This document shows positions 10,826-22,324 of a stretch of 64,000 nucleotides of DNA, in pieces. The notes below the pieces were generated by a model. The model ran no database searches, had not been told where the DNA came from, and saw nothing but the letters and a program-made list of their open reading frames with translations. Positions within the stretch are counted from its first letter, which is position 1, and each line of letters starts with the position of its first letter. This DNA comes from Linyphia triangularis (Eukaryota > Arthropoda > Arachnida > Araneae > Linyphiidae). Made by a program: the position numbers and the translations under genes. Location: assembly GCA_963978545.1 (NCBI GenBank), contig OZ021729.1:91914466-91978465 (forward strand), given 5' to 3'.

Positions 10826-10953
10826 AGTTGGTTGATTTTTTTTATGACACAAGAGCCAATGGGCTATGCTGCGCCAACGTCTGTGGTGTGAAAAACTGAT
10901 TAGTTGGTTTGTAGTTTTATGGCAAAAAGGCTTCACTAGGGCCATACTGCACC
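10826..10953 (-). repeat. Two tandem SINE-C tail fragments
   Basis: 10826-10875 and 10901-10953 both show the pattern GGTTGRTT...TATGRC, then AAGAGC-like bases, then GGGC.ATRCTGC.CC. This is the tail/core of the third SINE family. Further fragments lie at 11441-11492 and 11698-11748. The heads are not recognisable. Confidence 0.6.
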
Positions 10954-11440
10954 GTAACAACATCATCTACAACAACATTTGTAAAAATCTACATAACACT
11001 TGAACAAGTCTCTTCTCTTATCCACACCACGCAAGTGCAAAATTGAACTTTGATATTTCAGACATTGGTCTTATTTTCCCCACAATAAATATATAACAGT
11101 AAATAAATTGAAAATACAAAAAGAAAATCCTTCACAGTGAAGTTTTAAAGTGATGCACAATCGTATAAAATGAACACAATTTTCAACAAGTAAATGTCTT
11201 TTATAAATAGCGAAACACATTTCATACCTTAAAAATCTTTGACACCGTTTTTATGTCTTTTCAATCAGTTGAAACTAGTAAACTCAGGTTGGTGGCACAA
11301 GTAATATTTTCAGGGAGGCGCTAATAACACAACACTCACTTCTAGACTTTTAACTCCTTCAGATCTCTTGAATTCGATAGTTACGTTTAATAAATTAAAT
11401 AAACGTAATTGAAAGTTGACTTAAGCAGTTATAATCGGAT

Positions 11441-11748
11441 TTGGTTGTTTGTTTTCTGGAGCAAAGGCAACACATGGGCCATACAGCGCCGAGCAAAATA
11501 AAATGCCGTCACAGAACAAATCCCGACAAGACACTGTAAAAAGTTTCTGCTAATCCAAATTCGCTACAAATCAATACATTGTCGAAAATGATGCGTGATC
11601 TCAGTATCCAGAGGTTTTCGAAGGAAGTCTTTAAACACAAACTAAAAAAATATATCTAAATCCGATTATCACTGTTCACCGGGATAAAATGAGTTTGTTG
11701 GGGTGGTTTTATGGCGTAAGAGCTACACTAGGGTCGTATTGAGTTTGT
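11441..11748 (-). repeat. Two more SINE-C tail fragments
   Basis: 11441-11492 (GGTTGTTTGTTTTCTGGAGC then GGGCCATACAGCGCC) and 11698-11748 (GGTGGTTTTATGGCG then ACACTAGGGTCGTATTG) match the SINE-C tail consensus. The sequence after 11748, up to about 11870, may be a diverged remainder of one copy. Confidence 0.55.
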
Positions 11749-11749
11749 T

Positions 11750-12219
11750 GGAACCAAGCTTTTGAAGCAAAATCACTAATAAATGCAGTGAACTCGCTTT
11801 TAGAAACACTAAACCGCGAGCTATTAGCAGTGCCATAGCCGCTGAACCAACAACGGGTATGGCAACACAAACCTTCCAATCATTCTTTAATATTTATAAT
11901 TCTAAAATGAGAAGGGGGAAAAAAAAGCGCCGATGAAATTCACGAAACTCTGATGGAGGAAGTCTCTATCCAAGGAAGTCAATTTTGCAAATGAGAAGTT
12001 GGGTTGTGCCCGGAGTAACAGGTGGGGCAGGGATGAGAGGGGGACCAATAGGGTATGCTCCCCCCACCTTTACTCAACCCTTCCACCAATCAGGGAAGGG
12101 AATTGTTTGAATCATTTTTTTATCACCCTTCTGTTCCTTTATTACACCCCTTTGAGAAAGTTTGTTATAAAGTTTCCTGAGAGCCCCTATTTGAGGAAAG
12201 TGAAGAAAACGTTCGACTT
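11750..12219. other. Non-coding, nothing firm
   Basis: Possible SINE debris at the left, then unassigned sequence. The 98-codon plus frame beginning 11999 has no recognisable domain. Confidence 0.35.
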
Positions 12220-12480
12220 GAGGTTAATCCATAAAAACATAGATTTTGCTATAAAGCATTACCAAACAACTTTCACGAGCAATTGCAACTTGTGAAAGGG
12301 ACTTTGAGCCTAGTTAGAGTTATTCATAGGCTCTGAGAAGAAATCGTTCATACCATATAATTGACAAACTGTTTTTTAGTCCCCCAAAACTTGATAGAAT
12401 GTTATCGATAACTACCCTCATATCGATTTGAAGGCGGCCAGTGGGTTAATTAGGCCTCGAAGGATTTTGCCAGCAACACA
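12220..12480 (+). repeat. Dispersed repeat R3, copy 1
   Basis: Shares ordered words (ACATAGATTTTGCTATAAA, CAATTGCAACTT, CCAAAACTTGATAGA, then GGTTAATTAGGCCTC) with 30591-30850. A related block is at 39310-39900, which in turn shares its right part with 55790-56110. The ends are not defined. No coding remnant was recognised. Confidence 0.5.
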
Positions 12481-13300
12481 AAAAGAAGGAGAAAAAAAAC
12501 TGAAGAAAATATGGAAGATTTAAAATGTGTGCATCTATGCAATAAACTAAAGTAAGTGCAATTGGTTTCATATTGCACTTGATTTCTGAGGTACAGATAT
12601 TATGAATCTAGGACGGATTGTTTACAACAAATTCAGCCATTTTGTGCTCGCAAGAATGTCAAAGACATAATGTTTGTGCAAGTATTTGATCACAGCATTG
12701 AAACTAACGTGATACAAGATCCATCCAAAGACAATATCATAAAAGTTCAATACATATTATAAAAGTTCTTTTCTATTTTTCTTGGGAATGTAGTTCGAAA
12801 ATTGTGTTGCCAATTTGACACTAATTAATCCTTTTCATTAAGTGGCGCCATCTATTATTTCTCTCCTAACTTATTATGTATTAATTTATTAGTCACATTG
12901 GTTATTTTGCGTAATGCTTTTAAATAACATTGGGTTGAAACCAGTTGGAAGGTAAATTTTTAAAAAAATCGCATGCATCACATATAGTGCAGGAAGCATT
13001 GTGTGATCGAATATAATATAGCTCAAAAGAGGCCTTTTACGGGAAGTCCCCCCCCCCCCTCTCCCCGATTTATTCCGGAGGCTAGCATCGTGTACCGGGG
13101 GGGAGGGGGGACTAATTTTCGATTATCACCGATTATTTATTGAAAAGTTTTCTAACCAACGACCACTTAGAATTAAAACGATGCATATTTTTTTCATAGG
13201 AAAAGTGGAATGTTTTGTAAAATGTAAACAAAATATTGTTTTCAAAAACCGCACTGGATGGGGAAAAATGCCCCCAAAAGCAAAATGTATGAAGTTTCTT
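12481..13300. other. Non-coding, with a CTCF-like word and a poly(C) tract
   Basis: The complement of 12843-12852 reads TAGATGGCGC, the arthropod CTCF core. A 12-C run lies at 13048-13059. Nothing else recognised. Confidence 0.4.
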
Positions 13301-13641
13301 CAGGGTGAACACAATATTCAGGAAAAAAAAGTTCCCTGGCAGATTTCTAAAAAATTCCCCGATATTACGGTCAACTTTTTTTCAAAATACCCCAATTTTT
13401 TCAGGTATATATGGCAAAAGAGATGATACGCCAATTTTAAAAAAATAAATAAATTTGGCAGTAAAGAAAAGTTTAAATTATACCATAACATAAAACTTCT
13501 AACGGTTACCATAATTCTCCGGGAAAATGGCACCAAAATAAGGATGAACTGGGTACTTTTAAAATAATAGAAAAATTCCCCGACATTTCCCAGAATCAGA
13601 AAGCTTCCCGACATTTCCCTGATTTCCAAGGTCTCTGTGTG
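13301..13641. mobile_element. Transposon-like repeat R6, copy 1
   Basis: Matches the copies at 48140-48984 and 51982-52386: AAAAAAGTTCCCTGGCAGAT near the left and repeated TTCCCCGA/ACATTTCCC words near the right. The ends (CAGGGTGAACACAATATTC and roughly its complement) are diverged. Confidence 0.65.
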
Positions 13642-14048
13642 TTCCTCTGCATCTCAATCACTTCAGAAAAACACAACTTGGGAATAAATCCTAATTTTGT
13701 GGCAACCCGATCACCAGTCGTAAAAATGCATTGCAAGTAGAGTTTTCCAACATAAATAATGCGTTCCTCTTTTAAAGTTGTGGAACGAGGGCGGGAAAAA
13801 GGTGTGTCCAGCAAATGGCAGTTCTATTTTCAATTGTCAGAAGGAAGATTTAGTCAGGTCAAAGGGGGCAGGCTTAGTCTATTTTCCCCTAATGCGACCA
13901 ATCCAAGAAGAGTCGATACATCTATTCAAAACGTTTGAATTTCTTTGTCATATCAAACAATAGAAACTGATTGACTTTGATAAGGTAACAACAAACGTCA
14001 TCTTATATTTCAGAGGACACAAACATCTTTCAAACAAAATTCATTTCA
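13642..14048. other. Non-coding, nothing recognised
   Basis: Short open frames here (13596-13814 minus, 13778-13963 plus) have no recognisable features. Confidence 0.35.
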
Positions 14049-14488
14049 ATGAGGAACTTATACAAGCGAGGAAAATGAATATTTTTTGTATTTTCTAGTG
14101 TTATCCAACGAATATATTTGAGCAGTGCAAGTATTTTTTAGCTTTATGCTTTCAATTAATCAAAAATTGAGTTTGAAATTAGCCGAAATCAATGCAAAAG
14201 TCACGTGACCCAAAAACGCGTAAAAAAAACATGACGTGGTTAAGCAGAGATAAAGTCGCAAAACGAAGGAGGAACCACACTCATTCCTCGTCTAAAACAG
14301 GTTTTAGACTGGTTCATTATCTGCGCGTTGACGTTTCACGCAAAAGTGGCTTTTTCCCGCCAAATGGCAAAGTGAAAAACTTAATATTTTTTTAACTATC
14401 TATTCGAGCTCAAATTTTTGAAAGAATGGTTTCTTATGATTTTTTTCTCTACTTTTATTTAAAAATAAAACCAAAAAACGTTCCTCAT
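14049..14488. mobile_element. MITE-like repeat R5, copy 1 (440 bp)
   Basis: Begins ATGAGGAAC and ends GTTCCTCAT. It is close to identical over its length to 48395-48839, which is nested inside another element. Internal palindromes GTCACGTGAC and GTCTAAAACAGGTTTTAGAC are conserved in this copy. Superfamily not assigned. Confidence 0.8.
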
Positions 14489-14663
14489 CTTTTAACTGCC
14501 TCTAAATGAGAATTTTACGCATTATTACTTAGAAAATAGGCCAATGTTTTTAAAGTGGCGATTTACCCATGTCAAGTATATACTTTCCTATGTATACATA
14601 CGGATAATTGAAAGTAAAAATAGTAGACGCTGACATAAAGAGTTCTCTCAAGGAAACCATCCA

Positions 14664-14826
14664 CCTGATGGATGTGTGGTTAGCGCTCTGGCTTCTGATG
14701 CTATAGTTGCCGGGCTCGAATCCCGGGTTCGGCATGGATGTTCGTTGTGATTCGGAATCCACTTCAAACTGTAGGTCCCGGTTTGATTGGCCGTTACTGG
14801 GCTTAAGTATAGGTGGTTGAGAGCAC
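14664..14826 (+). mobile_element. SINE family B, plus-oriented
   Basis: The head CACCTGATGGATGTGTGGTT has tRNA A-box character. GGGCTCGAATCCCG is a B box, and GGCATGGATGTTCGTTGTG is the body. Imperfect direct repeats (GAAACCATCCA/AGAACCATCCA) flank it. Confidence 0.85.
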
Positions 14827-14873
14827 AAATCCAAAGAACCATCCATTGAAAGAACACAGCATTGAATATGCTA

Positions 14874-15113
14874 TACTAAACTTCAATTTAACTTGACATC
14901 ACTAGACGGTAGATCGTCGCAGTGCTCATAGGCAATTAATCCATTTTGGCGGGGTGAAAGCATAATGTTCGCCAAACCACAACCATGTAGAGAACAAAAG
15001 GCTATAAAGGTTTGGTGAGAATTATGTCTTCACTCCGCTAAAATAGATTAAATGCCTATGAGCACGGTGGAGATCTATCTTCTAGTGATGTCAAGTTAAG
15101 TTGGAGTTTAGTA
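14874..15113. mobile_element. FB1 element, copy 1 (long inverted repeats, TA target)
   Basis: Starts TACTAAACTTCAATTTAACT and ends AGTTGGAGTTTAGTA. The two halves are reverse complements for roughly 110 bp each. TA flanks both sides. Comparison with R2 copy 2 (GAATACGTTGTAGTGATG) shows it interrupts R2. A TA duplication suggests the Tc1/mariner group. Confidence 0.85.
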
Positions 15114-15351
15114 TAGAGTGATATGCGATCCGGTTTTACTGCGCGCAATAATCTTACATGTGATGCCTGGAACTGAGAGGAGACAGGGTTAGCCAATAGG
15201 GGGATTCGCCAAGTGAGTGACGTCATGAAATAGCTGGGTCAAACCCATATGATTCGTTAAAACTTTTATTGTAACCGAGGTTAGAAAAGTATAAAGTAAA
15301 ATTTAAAAGCGCTTTTTTTAATGCTATGAGCTCAAGTTGTCAATATTACTA

Positions 15352-15586
15352 TACTAAACTTCAACTTAACTAGACATCACTTAGACGGTAGATCGTCACA
15401 GTGCTCATAGGTATTTAATCCATTTTGGCGGAGTGAAGACATAATTCTCGCCAAACGCCTTTTGTTCTCTATAGGGTTGTGGTTTGGCGAACATCATGTT
15501 TTCACGCCGCCAAAATGGATTAAATACCTATGAACACTGTGACGATCTACCGTCTAAGTGATGTCTAGTTAAGTTGAAGTTTAGTA
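15352..15586. mobile_element. FB1 element, copy 2
   Basis: Same inverted-repeat design as copy 1. The site reads ATTAC-TA-[element]-TA-TAAAAG, while unoccupied R2 copies read ATTACTATACAAG (18306) and ATTACTATAAAAG (44612). That proves insertion with duplication of TA. Confidence 0.9.
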
Positions 15587-15760
15587 TATAAAAGTTGTGA
15601 TTTGTTCGGAACTATATCTTTGAAGCGGAAGGATCCATCCTGCAATGAGGTCAGGATAAAGTTATGTAGTAACTATAGATTTGATTTATTTTAATCATCA
15701 TTTATAGCTATTTCCAAGTTAATCAAAGTAACGCGTTTTATAACTTGACAACAACGCAAG

Positions 15761-16415
15761 AATGTATTCTTCTCATGGATACATTGCGGATGGTTTAAAT
15801 TCAATGTAAGCCAGTTGATTTTCAAAGCCAATCAAGCAGGACCTTCATCAAAAGTCGTCTTTGAATTTGGAATAAGTCACCCATAACAACTGAGCTCCTA
15901 GAAATGAGACTATCCCCAATAAGATCACCAGTGGTTCCAAATCCTCGTCAAATCGAAAAGCCACATTCCCGAACGCATGAATGTATTCTTGTTCTCATGG
16001 ATACATTACGGATGGTTTAAATTCAACGTAAGCCAGTTGATTTTCAAAGCCAATCAAGCAGGACCTTCATCAAAAGTAGTCTTTGAATTTGAATAAGTCA
16101 CCCACAACAACTGAGCTCCTAGGAATGAGACTATCCCTAATAAGATCACCAGTGGTTCCAAATCCTCGTCAAATCGAAAAGCCACATTCCCGAACGCATG
16201 AATGTATTCTTGTTCTCATGGATACATTACGGATGGTTTAAATTCAACGTAAGCCAGTTGATTTTCAAAGCCAATCAAGCAGGACCTTCATCAAAAGTCG
16301 TCTTTGAATTTGAATAAGTCACCCACAACAACTGAGCTCCTAGGAATGAGACTATCCCCAATAAGATCACCAGTGGTTCAAATCCTCGTCAAATCGAAAA
16401 ACCACATTCCCGAAA
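15761..16415. repeat. Three-copy tandem repeat, about 220-bp unit
   Basis: Units begin AATGTATTCTT at 15761, 15980 and 16201 (219- and 221-bp spacing) and are over 95% alike by eye. The array ends with CACATTCCCGAA near 16414. Each unit contains AAGCCAGTTGATTTTCAAAG and GAGCTCCTAG. No open frame runs through it. Satellite-like segment of unknown role. Confidence 0.92.
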
Positions 16416-17888
16416 TTGCGTAACTAAAAACAACTTACCAATATGCGATTTTCCCCGAGACCACCAGATCCAGAAAAAGCGGCTCAATTGAAAGAGCGCG
16501 TGATTACCATTCAGTCAACGGTCTGATTAAAAACAGGGCTGCAGGGATTTCTCCAACACCAAATCACCAGGTGTTAGGAGGAGCTTCCGCGGACAAAAGA
16601 CATCAAAATACTAAAACCAAAAAACCCCACACAAGAAGAAAAAAAAAAAGAGAAGATCTCTATAGTTTCAATGAATCGTTGTTAAAGCCATCACAGGGAG
16701 AGAAGAGAAAAAAAGGGTCCTATGAGCCATAGTCGTTAATGCACATTTACCTCTCCCATAACCCCTGGATGAGGCGTGTTCTGTACACGGTCCTATTGTT
16801 ATTCCATAGGGGACAGAGGACACATTCGAGGGACAAAAGAGAGACTTTTTTTTTTTTTTTTTATCTTTCGTATACACATAACATTTTTGAACCCCCGGCC
16901 TCCTTTCTAATACCCCAACGGCATATATGTATCAACGTTATTATTTTTCTTCTTGTTTCTTGGCGGGCTTGGGAACAAAAATCGGCAATGACTAAACATG
17001 AATCGACTGAAGGAGCTTTAATAAAAAAAAAAAGAAGAGGGGGGTATTATAATAGAAAGTGGATGGGGGGGGGGGGGGATCTTCCAAGAAACTTACCGAA
17101 GTGAATTTCGTGGGAAAATCGACGTCTGATTAGCATCGGGAGGCCGACATTTGTCGATTGTGTCTAGAGAGGGGGGGGGGGGGGTTGAGTTACCTGGGGG
17201 AACCCCCTCCTCTCAATTCTTGGAGGGAAAGGTGACACTTCCATATAAGTCTGCGCTATATTTTTTTAAACAAAAGCCATCCATATTCCCTCCCCATTGG
17301 AGAGAAGAAGGAAAAATTAAAGAAAATAAAAAGAAATCCCTCCCTCTTAGAAGCAAAATATCCAGGTGTCTTCCCTACCTCTTCTGTGTATCTTTGGGGG
17401 CTGTGTACACCTCCCCCTCTCCCTAGATGATAAAAAGCTCTTTGCCGGACGGTTGTGGTTGGGCGCAGACAAAGGAAGTAAATACGGACAGGGGGGGGGG
17501 GGGGGGGCTAGAATTAAAAATGGATTTTTTCCCTTCCTCGGTTTCATTCACGGGCTGTTTACTAAGTTGAAGGAGGGGGAGAATTTTTGTGTCGCGGGAC
17601 ATTTCTCTTGATCCCTTAAAAGTAGTCCACAGTTCCGAATTCTGTCGTTTCAATTGTTAGTTCATAGTTCTTTCATTTCAGTTGTTATTAGACCAGGCGG
17701 AAGATATTTGCTGGCGATTCACCTGAACCGTCGAAGGTGAAAAAAATTGGGTGGACTGACCACACCTAAGTTATAAAATTGAAGTTGTGATATATATATA
17801 TAAACCCTGCGCAATGGATCGAAAGGTTTATGCATGTGCGCATTTCGAGGCGTCCAACAGAATCGTCCCTTTTTAAATCAGATTCATC
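16416..17888. other. Non-coding with three long poly(G) tracts
   Basis: G14 at 17065, G14 at 17171 and G17 at 17491 lie within 450 bp. The short frames here are generated by the homopolymers. No gene recognised. Confidence 0.5.
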
Positions 17889-18460
17889 CCACTGATCTCT
17901 ACTACAGCTTCTGGGGATTGACAGATTGACTTGAGCTCGAAGAAGGCTTAATAATCACCATAGAGCTCTGTACTATAGTCCAAGACAACTTATCCTGACC
18001 ACATTGAATACGTTGTAGTGATGTGTGATCCAGTTTTACTACGCGCTGATTGGCTGCCCAGTAATCTTACTTGTGACGTCTTGAACTGAGAGGACACAGG
18101 TTCAGCCGAGTTGGCCAATCGTGATTCGCCGAGTGAGTGACGTCATGAAATAGCAATGTCAAAGCCATTTGATTCGTTAAAACTCTTGTAGGTTCCGTGT
18201 TTAGAAAAGTAAAGTATTAAGTAAAATTAAAAAGAGCTTATTTTCTTGTTGTTATCAACAAATATGTAAGTTCAATACAAAACTATATGCGCAGGTTATC
18301 AATATTACTATACAAGTTGTGATGTGCTCGAAACTCTATCTTTTATGAGGAAGGATCTATCGATGATGCCAGCTTAAGTTGTCTTACACTATAAGCAACT
18401 TCTCACAAATTAGTTAAAATTAAACCGCTTATCCAGAAGTTGTAGTAGAAGAGATCAGTG
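17889..18460. mobile_element. R2 copy 2 inside a larger inverted repeat
   Basis: 17889-17915 (CCACTGATCTCTACTACAGC...) is complementary to 18433-18460. Inside it, 17973-18392 is the reference R2 copy with ends CTATAGTCCAAGACAACTTA and TAAGTTGTCTTACACTATAA. This copy is not interrupted by FB1 and gives the empty-site reference. Confidence 0.75.
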
Positions 18461-18471
18461 GTCTACAGTAT

Positions 18472-18519
18472 AGGAGGTCCCTAGGAAGTCATTCCTTGGT
18501 GACATCCTAGGGACCTCCC
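18472..18519. repeat. Hairpin, 14-bp perfect arms
   Basis: GGAGGTCCCTAGGA (18473-18486) and TCCTAGGGACCTCC (18505-18518) are exact complements around an 18-base loop. Confidence 0.8.
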
Positions 18520-18596
18520 TGGGAGCTGAATGCTATTGACATTCGGGCAATAAAATAACTGTTTATGTCACAAAAAACATTGTCTATACTAAACTC

Positions 18597-18813
18597 CAAC
18601 TTAACATCACTAGACGGTAGATCTTCACCGTGCTCATAGGCAGTTAATCCATTTTAGCGGAGTGAAGACATAATTCTCGCCAAACCTTATAGCCTTTTGT
18701 TCTCTACAGGTTTGGCGAACATTATGCTTCCACGCCGCCAAAATGGATAAAATACCTATGAGCACTGTGACGATCCACCGTCTAGTGATGTCAAGTTAAG
18801 TTGAAGTTTAGTA
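18597..18813. mobile_element. FB1 element, copy 3
   Basis: TACTAAACTCCAACTTAAC to TTAAGTTGAAGTTTAGTA, flanked by TA on both sides. The internal arms match copies 1 and 2 (GCTCATAGGCAGTTAATCC versus its complement). Confidence 0.85.
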
Positions 18814-18815
18814 TA

Positions 18816-19378
18816 GTCGACGTTAAAAGACTACGGAAATGTATTCAATATTAGTTGTATTCGATATATTTGTTATCAAATTCAATCGCACGCGAACCAC
18901 CTTACATTAATTTGGTTCATCTAGGAGGGTATGTATCTTTTTCCAGGCACGGTAACGTTACGCCATTTAACGAGATTAACATTGACCAATCTCGACAACT
19001 ACCCAAAGAAGATTCAAACAAACCAACTACAATCATACTTTTCCTATATATAAAAAAAAAAAAAAAAAAAAACATAACGCGCTAAAATTTCCACCACTTA
19101 ATAGTAATTTACTGGATAATAACAATAAAAGAAATAATTTCTGGCCTATCAGTGCTCCGAAATGGACCATCCAAACCGCGCTATAATCGCTCTCCCGTTT
19201 CATCCGAATGAAAAATTACGTGTTTTTTTTTATTGTAGGGGTTGGCAACAACACCAAAAGAATGAGCTGCGAAGGATTATTAAAAAAAAAAAAAATAGAG
19301 TTAAACAAAGGCGAGAAAATATAACTCCGATAAATGTACTCGCTTCGCGAAGAAACGAGAAGATGACGTCATTTATAC
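18816..19378. other. Non-coding, nothing recognised
   Basis: Poly(A) runs near 19050 and 19280 interrupt A/T-rich sequence. The two 76-78-codon plus frames look random. Confidence 0.35.
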
Positions 19379-19700
19379 CTCAAGACAACATTACTTGAAC
19401 CTTAAGTATAGGCTGTAGGATGGATTCTTAAGCGTACCAATATAGTTGCGGACAAACCACAAGTTTTATAGTGATATACCTAGGCGCATAGTTTTGCATT
19501 AAACTGATATATATATGTCGATAACAACAAGAAAATTAGCGCTTTTAAGTTTAAATTTTAATTAATATTTAACTTTTCTAACTTCTTGATATTATAAGAG
19601 TTTTAATGAATCGGATGCGCACCGATCCAATCAGGAAGTAGTAAAACCGGTTCACACATCGTTATAGCGTATTCAGTGTATAGGGCAAGACCAGGTATAT
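19379..19700 (-). mobile_element. R2 copy 3, inverted and diverged
   Basis: The reverse complement shows the R2 order: CGATGTGTGAACCGGTTTTA, then TTCATTAAAACTC, a stretch of A/T, TGTTGTTATCGAC, and the ACTATAAAACTTG segment. The GACGTCATGAAA block is missing. Boundaries are approximate. Confidence 0.6.
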
Positions 19701-21227
19701 GATAATGAACCAATGAAAGATGACGACAAGATCTCGCTTGGTGGCGAAGTGAGCGCACCTTACGAAGATACCATTTGCACACCTTGGGAATCGCGCCGAA
19801 ACCTGGTTTCGCATACATGTGTCCTATGATTATGACGAACCGGCACTTAAGCTAATGAACTGTAGCCAATTGCCCTTTCTACACTTCCCAGAATTCGCCC
19901 ATTGGTCGCCAAGGAGACCAAAAAGCAAACATTATTATATGGTGTGAGACACCAAGCAAAAGAACAAAGGATGGGAAAAAATAAACACTGGAGGGAAAAA
20001 AAGTAGGTATTCGCAGGGTTTTTTTTTTCTTGGATGTATTATAATACACGGCAAATAGAAACGGCTTTTTTTTTATATTCTGCGTCTCATTATTTTGTTA
20101 ACAGATTTCGTTTCGAGGTAAATAATAAGGGTGCCTTATATCGACTCGCTGGATACAGTAAACAGTAGTCTTTTCCAGCATATATTTCGAGGATGATAAT
20201 AGTAGTAGTTAAAGATATTTTAAATATTAATTTTTTTTTAAGTGGATGGGGTGTGTTCCACTTTTTTTTTTCTCCCCCTTCTTGAACGATTGAGTTTTTG
20301 TTTGTTGCTGTGACGATCTATGTTGCCATTTATAACTAGAAGACAGCTTTTGTAAATGCCAGAAGGTCCACAGAATAAATTATTCTCAAGTGTCCGAAGC
20401 AAAAAAAGTAAAATTTTGTACGCACTTAAAGTATCCGACTACTTTCGGAGAAAATTTCTTGAAAAATTTAATAAATATATATATATTTTTTTTTCATGCA
20501 ATTGGTCTCGACAGCATACAAAAGGAGAATTTTTTTTATAAATTTAAGATAATTTTTAGTTAAATTCAACATTTACGGTTAACATTGGTAACAAAATTAT
20601 TACGAATAAAATGCAATTTCCTGGAAACCAGTTACATATAAGTCAACTATCTTGAAAATGCCGTTCAAGCTAAGACATATCTTTAGAAGTTACTGAAATA
20701 CGGTTATTCAAAATATATATTTAAAAAAATTAACGTTTTTAAAAATATTTTTTTATGTTAATAATAAATAACGGTTATAAATAAATAACTATTGTACCTG
20801 GCACTTAGATCAAAGATTTTAATTTCTGAAGAGCATTGCAAAAAGAAAAAAAAATTCTACAGAAAATTTCACAGAAATATTTTTGTTACTTTTTAAGTTA
20901 TGATGTTAATGGTGATAACGAAAGGGTGAAAATTCCATTTTGCAGAAAATGAGTTTAAAGTAAAAAGTTGCATTGAAAATCTGTCGATATGATTGTATTA
21001 AATTTATCATAACTGTTCATAATTGACTTAGAAGAAAAAGCTATTTTGGAAACGTTGACAAACGAGATTTGACAAAATCATATTGCGAAATTGTATGAAA
21101 ATTCGTCTTTTTAAGTTAGTCGGCTACCTACTTAAAAGGAATAATTTTGAGTTGTATCACTTTAACAGCAAAGGTGTGAGATCGAATTTGCGTGCTTTTC
21201 AGAGGCAGATTTCATACAATTCATAAT
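19701..21227. other. Non-coding, nothing recognised
   Basis: About 1.5 kb of A/T-rich sequence with many short poly(T) runs. No repeat family or gene identified. Confidence 0.35.
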
Positions 21228-21268
21228 GGTTGGTTTGCACGCTCAACGACCTATCTTTACTTTCAATG

Positions 21269-22101
21269 CGTCGACATAGATAAACAACTGGATAGACTGC
21301 TGCTCGAGAGTGGACTGCTCCGATGGCAATGCAGGGGGGGGGGGGGATGCGCTGGTGGGTTGATAATGATGGGTGGGAGGTTATCCAATCATAGCTCACT
21401 TCTATAGTTGGGCGGGAATGCGATAAACCTTGTAAAGCGCTAGAGATGATATTTTTTGCCCATTATTATTGGTTAAGGTCTACTATTGGCTGTGCTGCTG
21501 TGTACAATACAAGATTATTTTTTTAACACGTTGACTGCCTTATGAGTTGCATTCAACTCACACCACTGGTTCAATCTTCTCCAATCAACGCGTCGACGAG
21601 TGCTGAGGTTGGGTGGTTTTATAATTTTGGGGCAAGGGCAACAAGAGGTTCATACTGCGCCAAAGAAAGTAGTTAAAGCGTAAACTAGCTTTCAAGGGCG
21701 ACGGGCCTCGATCCAGGACTATTGTGTCTCGAGACAGATGCTTTACCGCTGTGCAAAAGAGTACTCCAGTGCACAGAAGTTTTATCTGTTATTTGATGTC
21801 ACCACATAGTGAACATCAATTTAAAATTTAAGAAACGAAGTATCGGAAAAATTACTACAAAAGTCAAAGTTGAAATAATTTAGTGGGTGGAAGCCCCAAT
21901 CCACAAAAAAAATGACTCGCGGTCTGTCAGATCGCATACATCAAGTTAAAGGTTAAATCAAATCGACTCTTTAGACCGCAATCGTGCCAAAAATTCTGTA
22001 GCAGTCAACTTGTTAATCCTCGGTAATCCACCCAATGATCTCTCAATGGCTTCATTTTCCCAGCGTTAAGCAGTCTATCCAGTTTGTTATCGATATTGAT
22101 G
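21269..22101. mobile_element. P/hAT-type element, copy 1, itself interrupted
   Basis: The inverted ends share ATAGATAAACAACTGGATAG (left, from 21276) with its near-complement at 22070-22101. Flanks TTTCAATG and GTTCATTG are a degraded 8-bp duplication consistent with the split SINE. The family has a cleaner copy at 53724-54058. A piggyBac-type element sits inside at 21537-22012. G13 at 21334. Confidence 0.82.
21537..22012. mobile_element. piggyBac-type element with TTAA flanks, carrying a SINE-C copy
   Basis: TTAA (21533-21536) is followed by CACGTTGACTGC. The right end is GCAGTCAACTTG followed by TTAA (22013-22016). TTAA duplication plus this inverted repeat fits piggyBac. Compared with 53724-54058, these bases are extra. 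Inside, 21607-21755 reads on the minus strand as a tRNA-like head (GCGGTAAAGCAT, GGATCGAGGCCC) with a tail ending AACCACCCAACC, the most complete SINE-C copy here. Confidence 0.82.
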
Positions 22102-22284
22102 GTTCATTGACGGCTAATTAGACCAGGATATACAGCTTAACATGGCTTCTGAACCACAAAGACCCACAGCCATCAGGTTAGGCTACAATTCATAATGAGT
22201 AATTAAAATATTTTTAAAAACAGATGTTTGACCACTTGAAGACACTTTCAATCACTCTCATAAAAATTTCTGAAAGATGATAAT

Positions 22285-22285
<1 letters not shown>

Positions 22286-22322
<37 letters not shown>
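22286..22322. repeat. Poly(T) tract, 37 bases
   Basis: Uninterrupted T run. No retroposon body with matching flanks was found beside it. Confidence 0.95.

Positions 22323-22324
<2 letters not shown>

Larger units (their letters stand above)
14855..15678. mobile_element. Repeat R2, copy 1, carrying two FB1 insertions
   Basis: Pieces CATTGAATATGC (14859-14870), 15116-15350 and 15589-15678 are collinear with the uninterrupted R2 copy at 17973-18392. Shared words include GAGTGAGTGACGTCATGAAA, GATTCGTTAAAACT and TCAATATTACTATA. Two FB1 elements interrupt it. Its right end (TCAGGATAAAGTTATG...ACTATAG) is the complement of the R2 left end, so R2 has inverted ends. Confidence 0.75.
21228..22182 (-). 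mobile_element. SINE family B split in two by a DNA transposon
   Basis: 21228-21268 (GGTTGGTTTGCACGCTCAAC...) and 22102-22182 (TTCATTGACGGCTAATTAGA...) are consecutive parts of one minus-oriented SINE B, as shown by uninterrupted copies at 5857 and 35753. The 833 bases between them are a later insertion. Confidence 0.82.

Noticed and set aside
15761..16415. Possible CRISPR or gene duplication
   Set aside because: Units are contiguous 220-bp tandem copies without spacers or an open frame.
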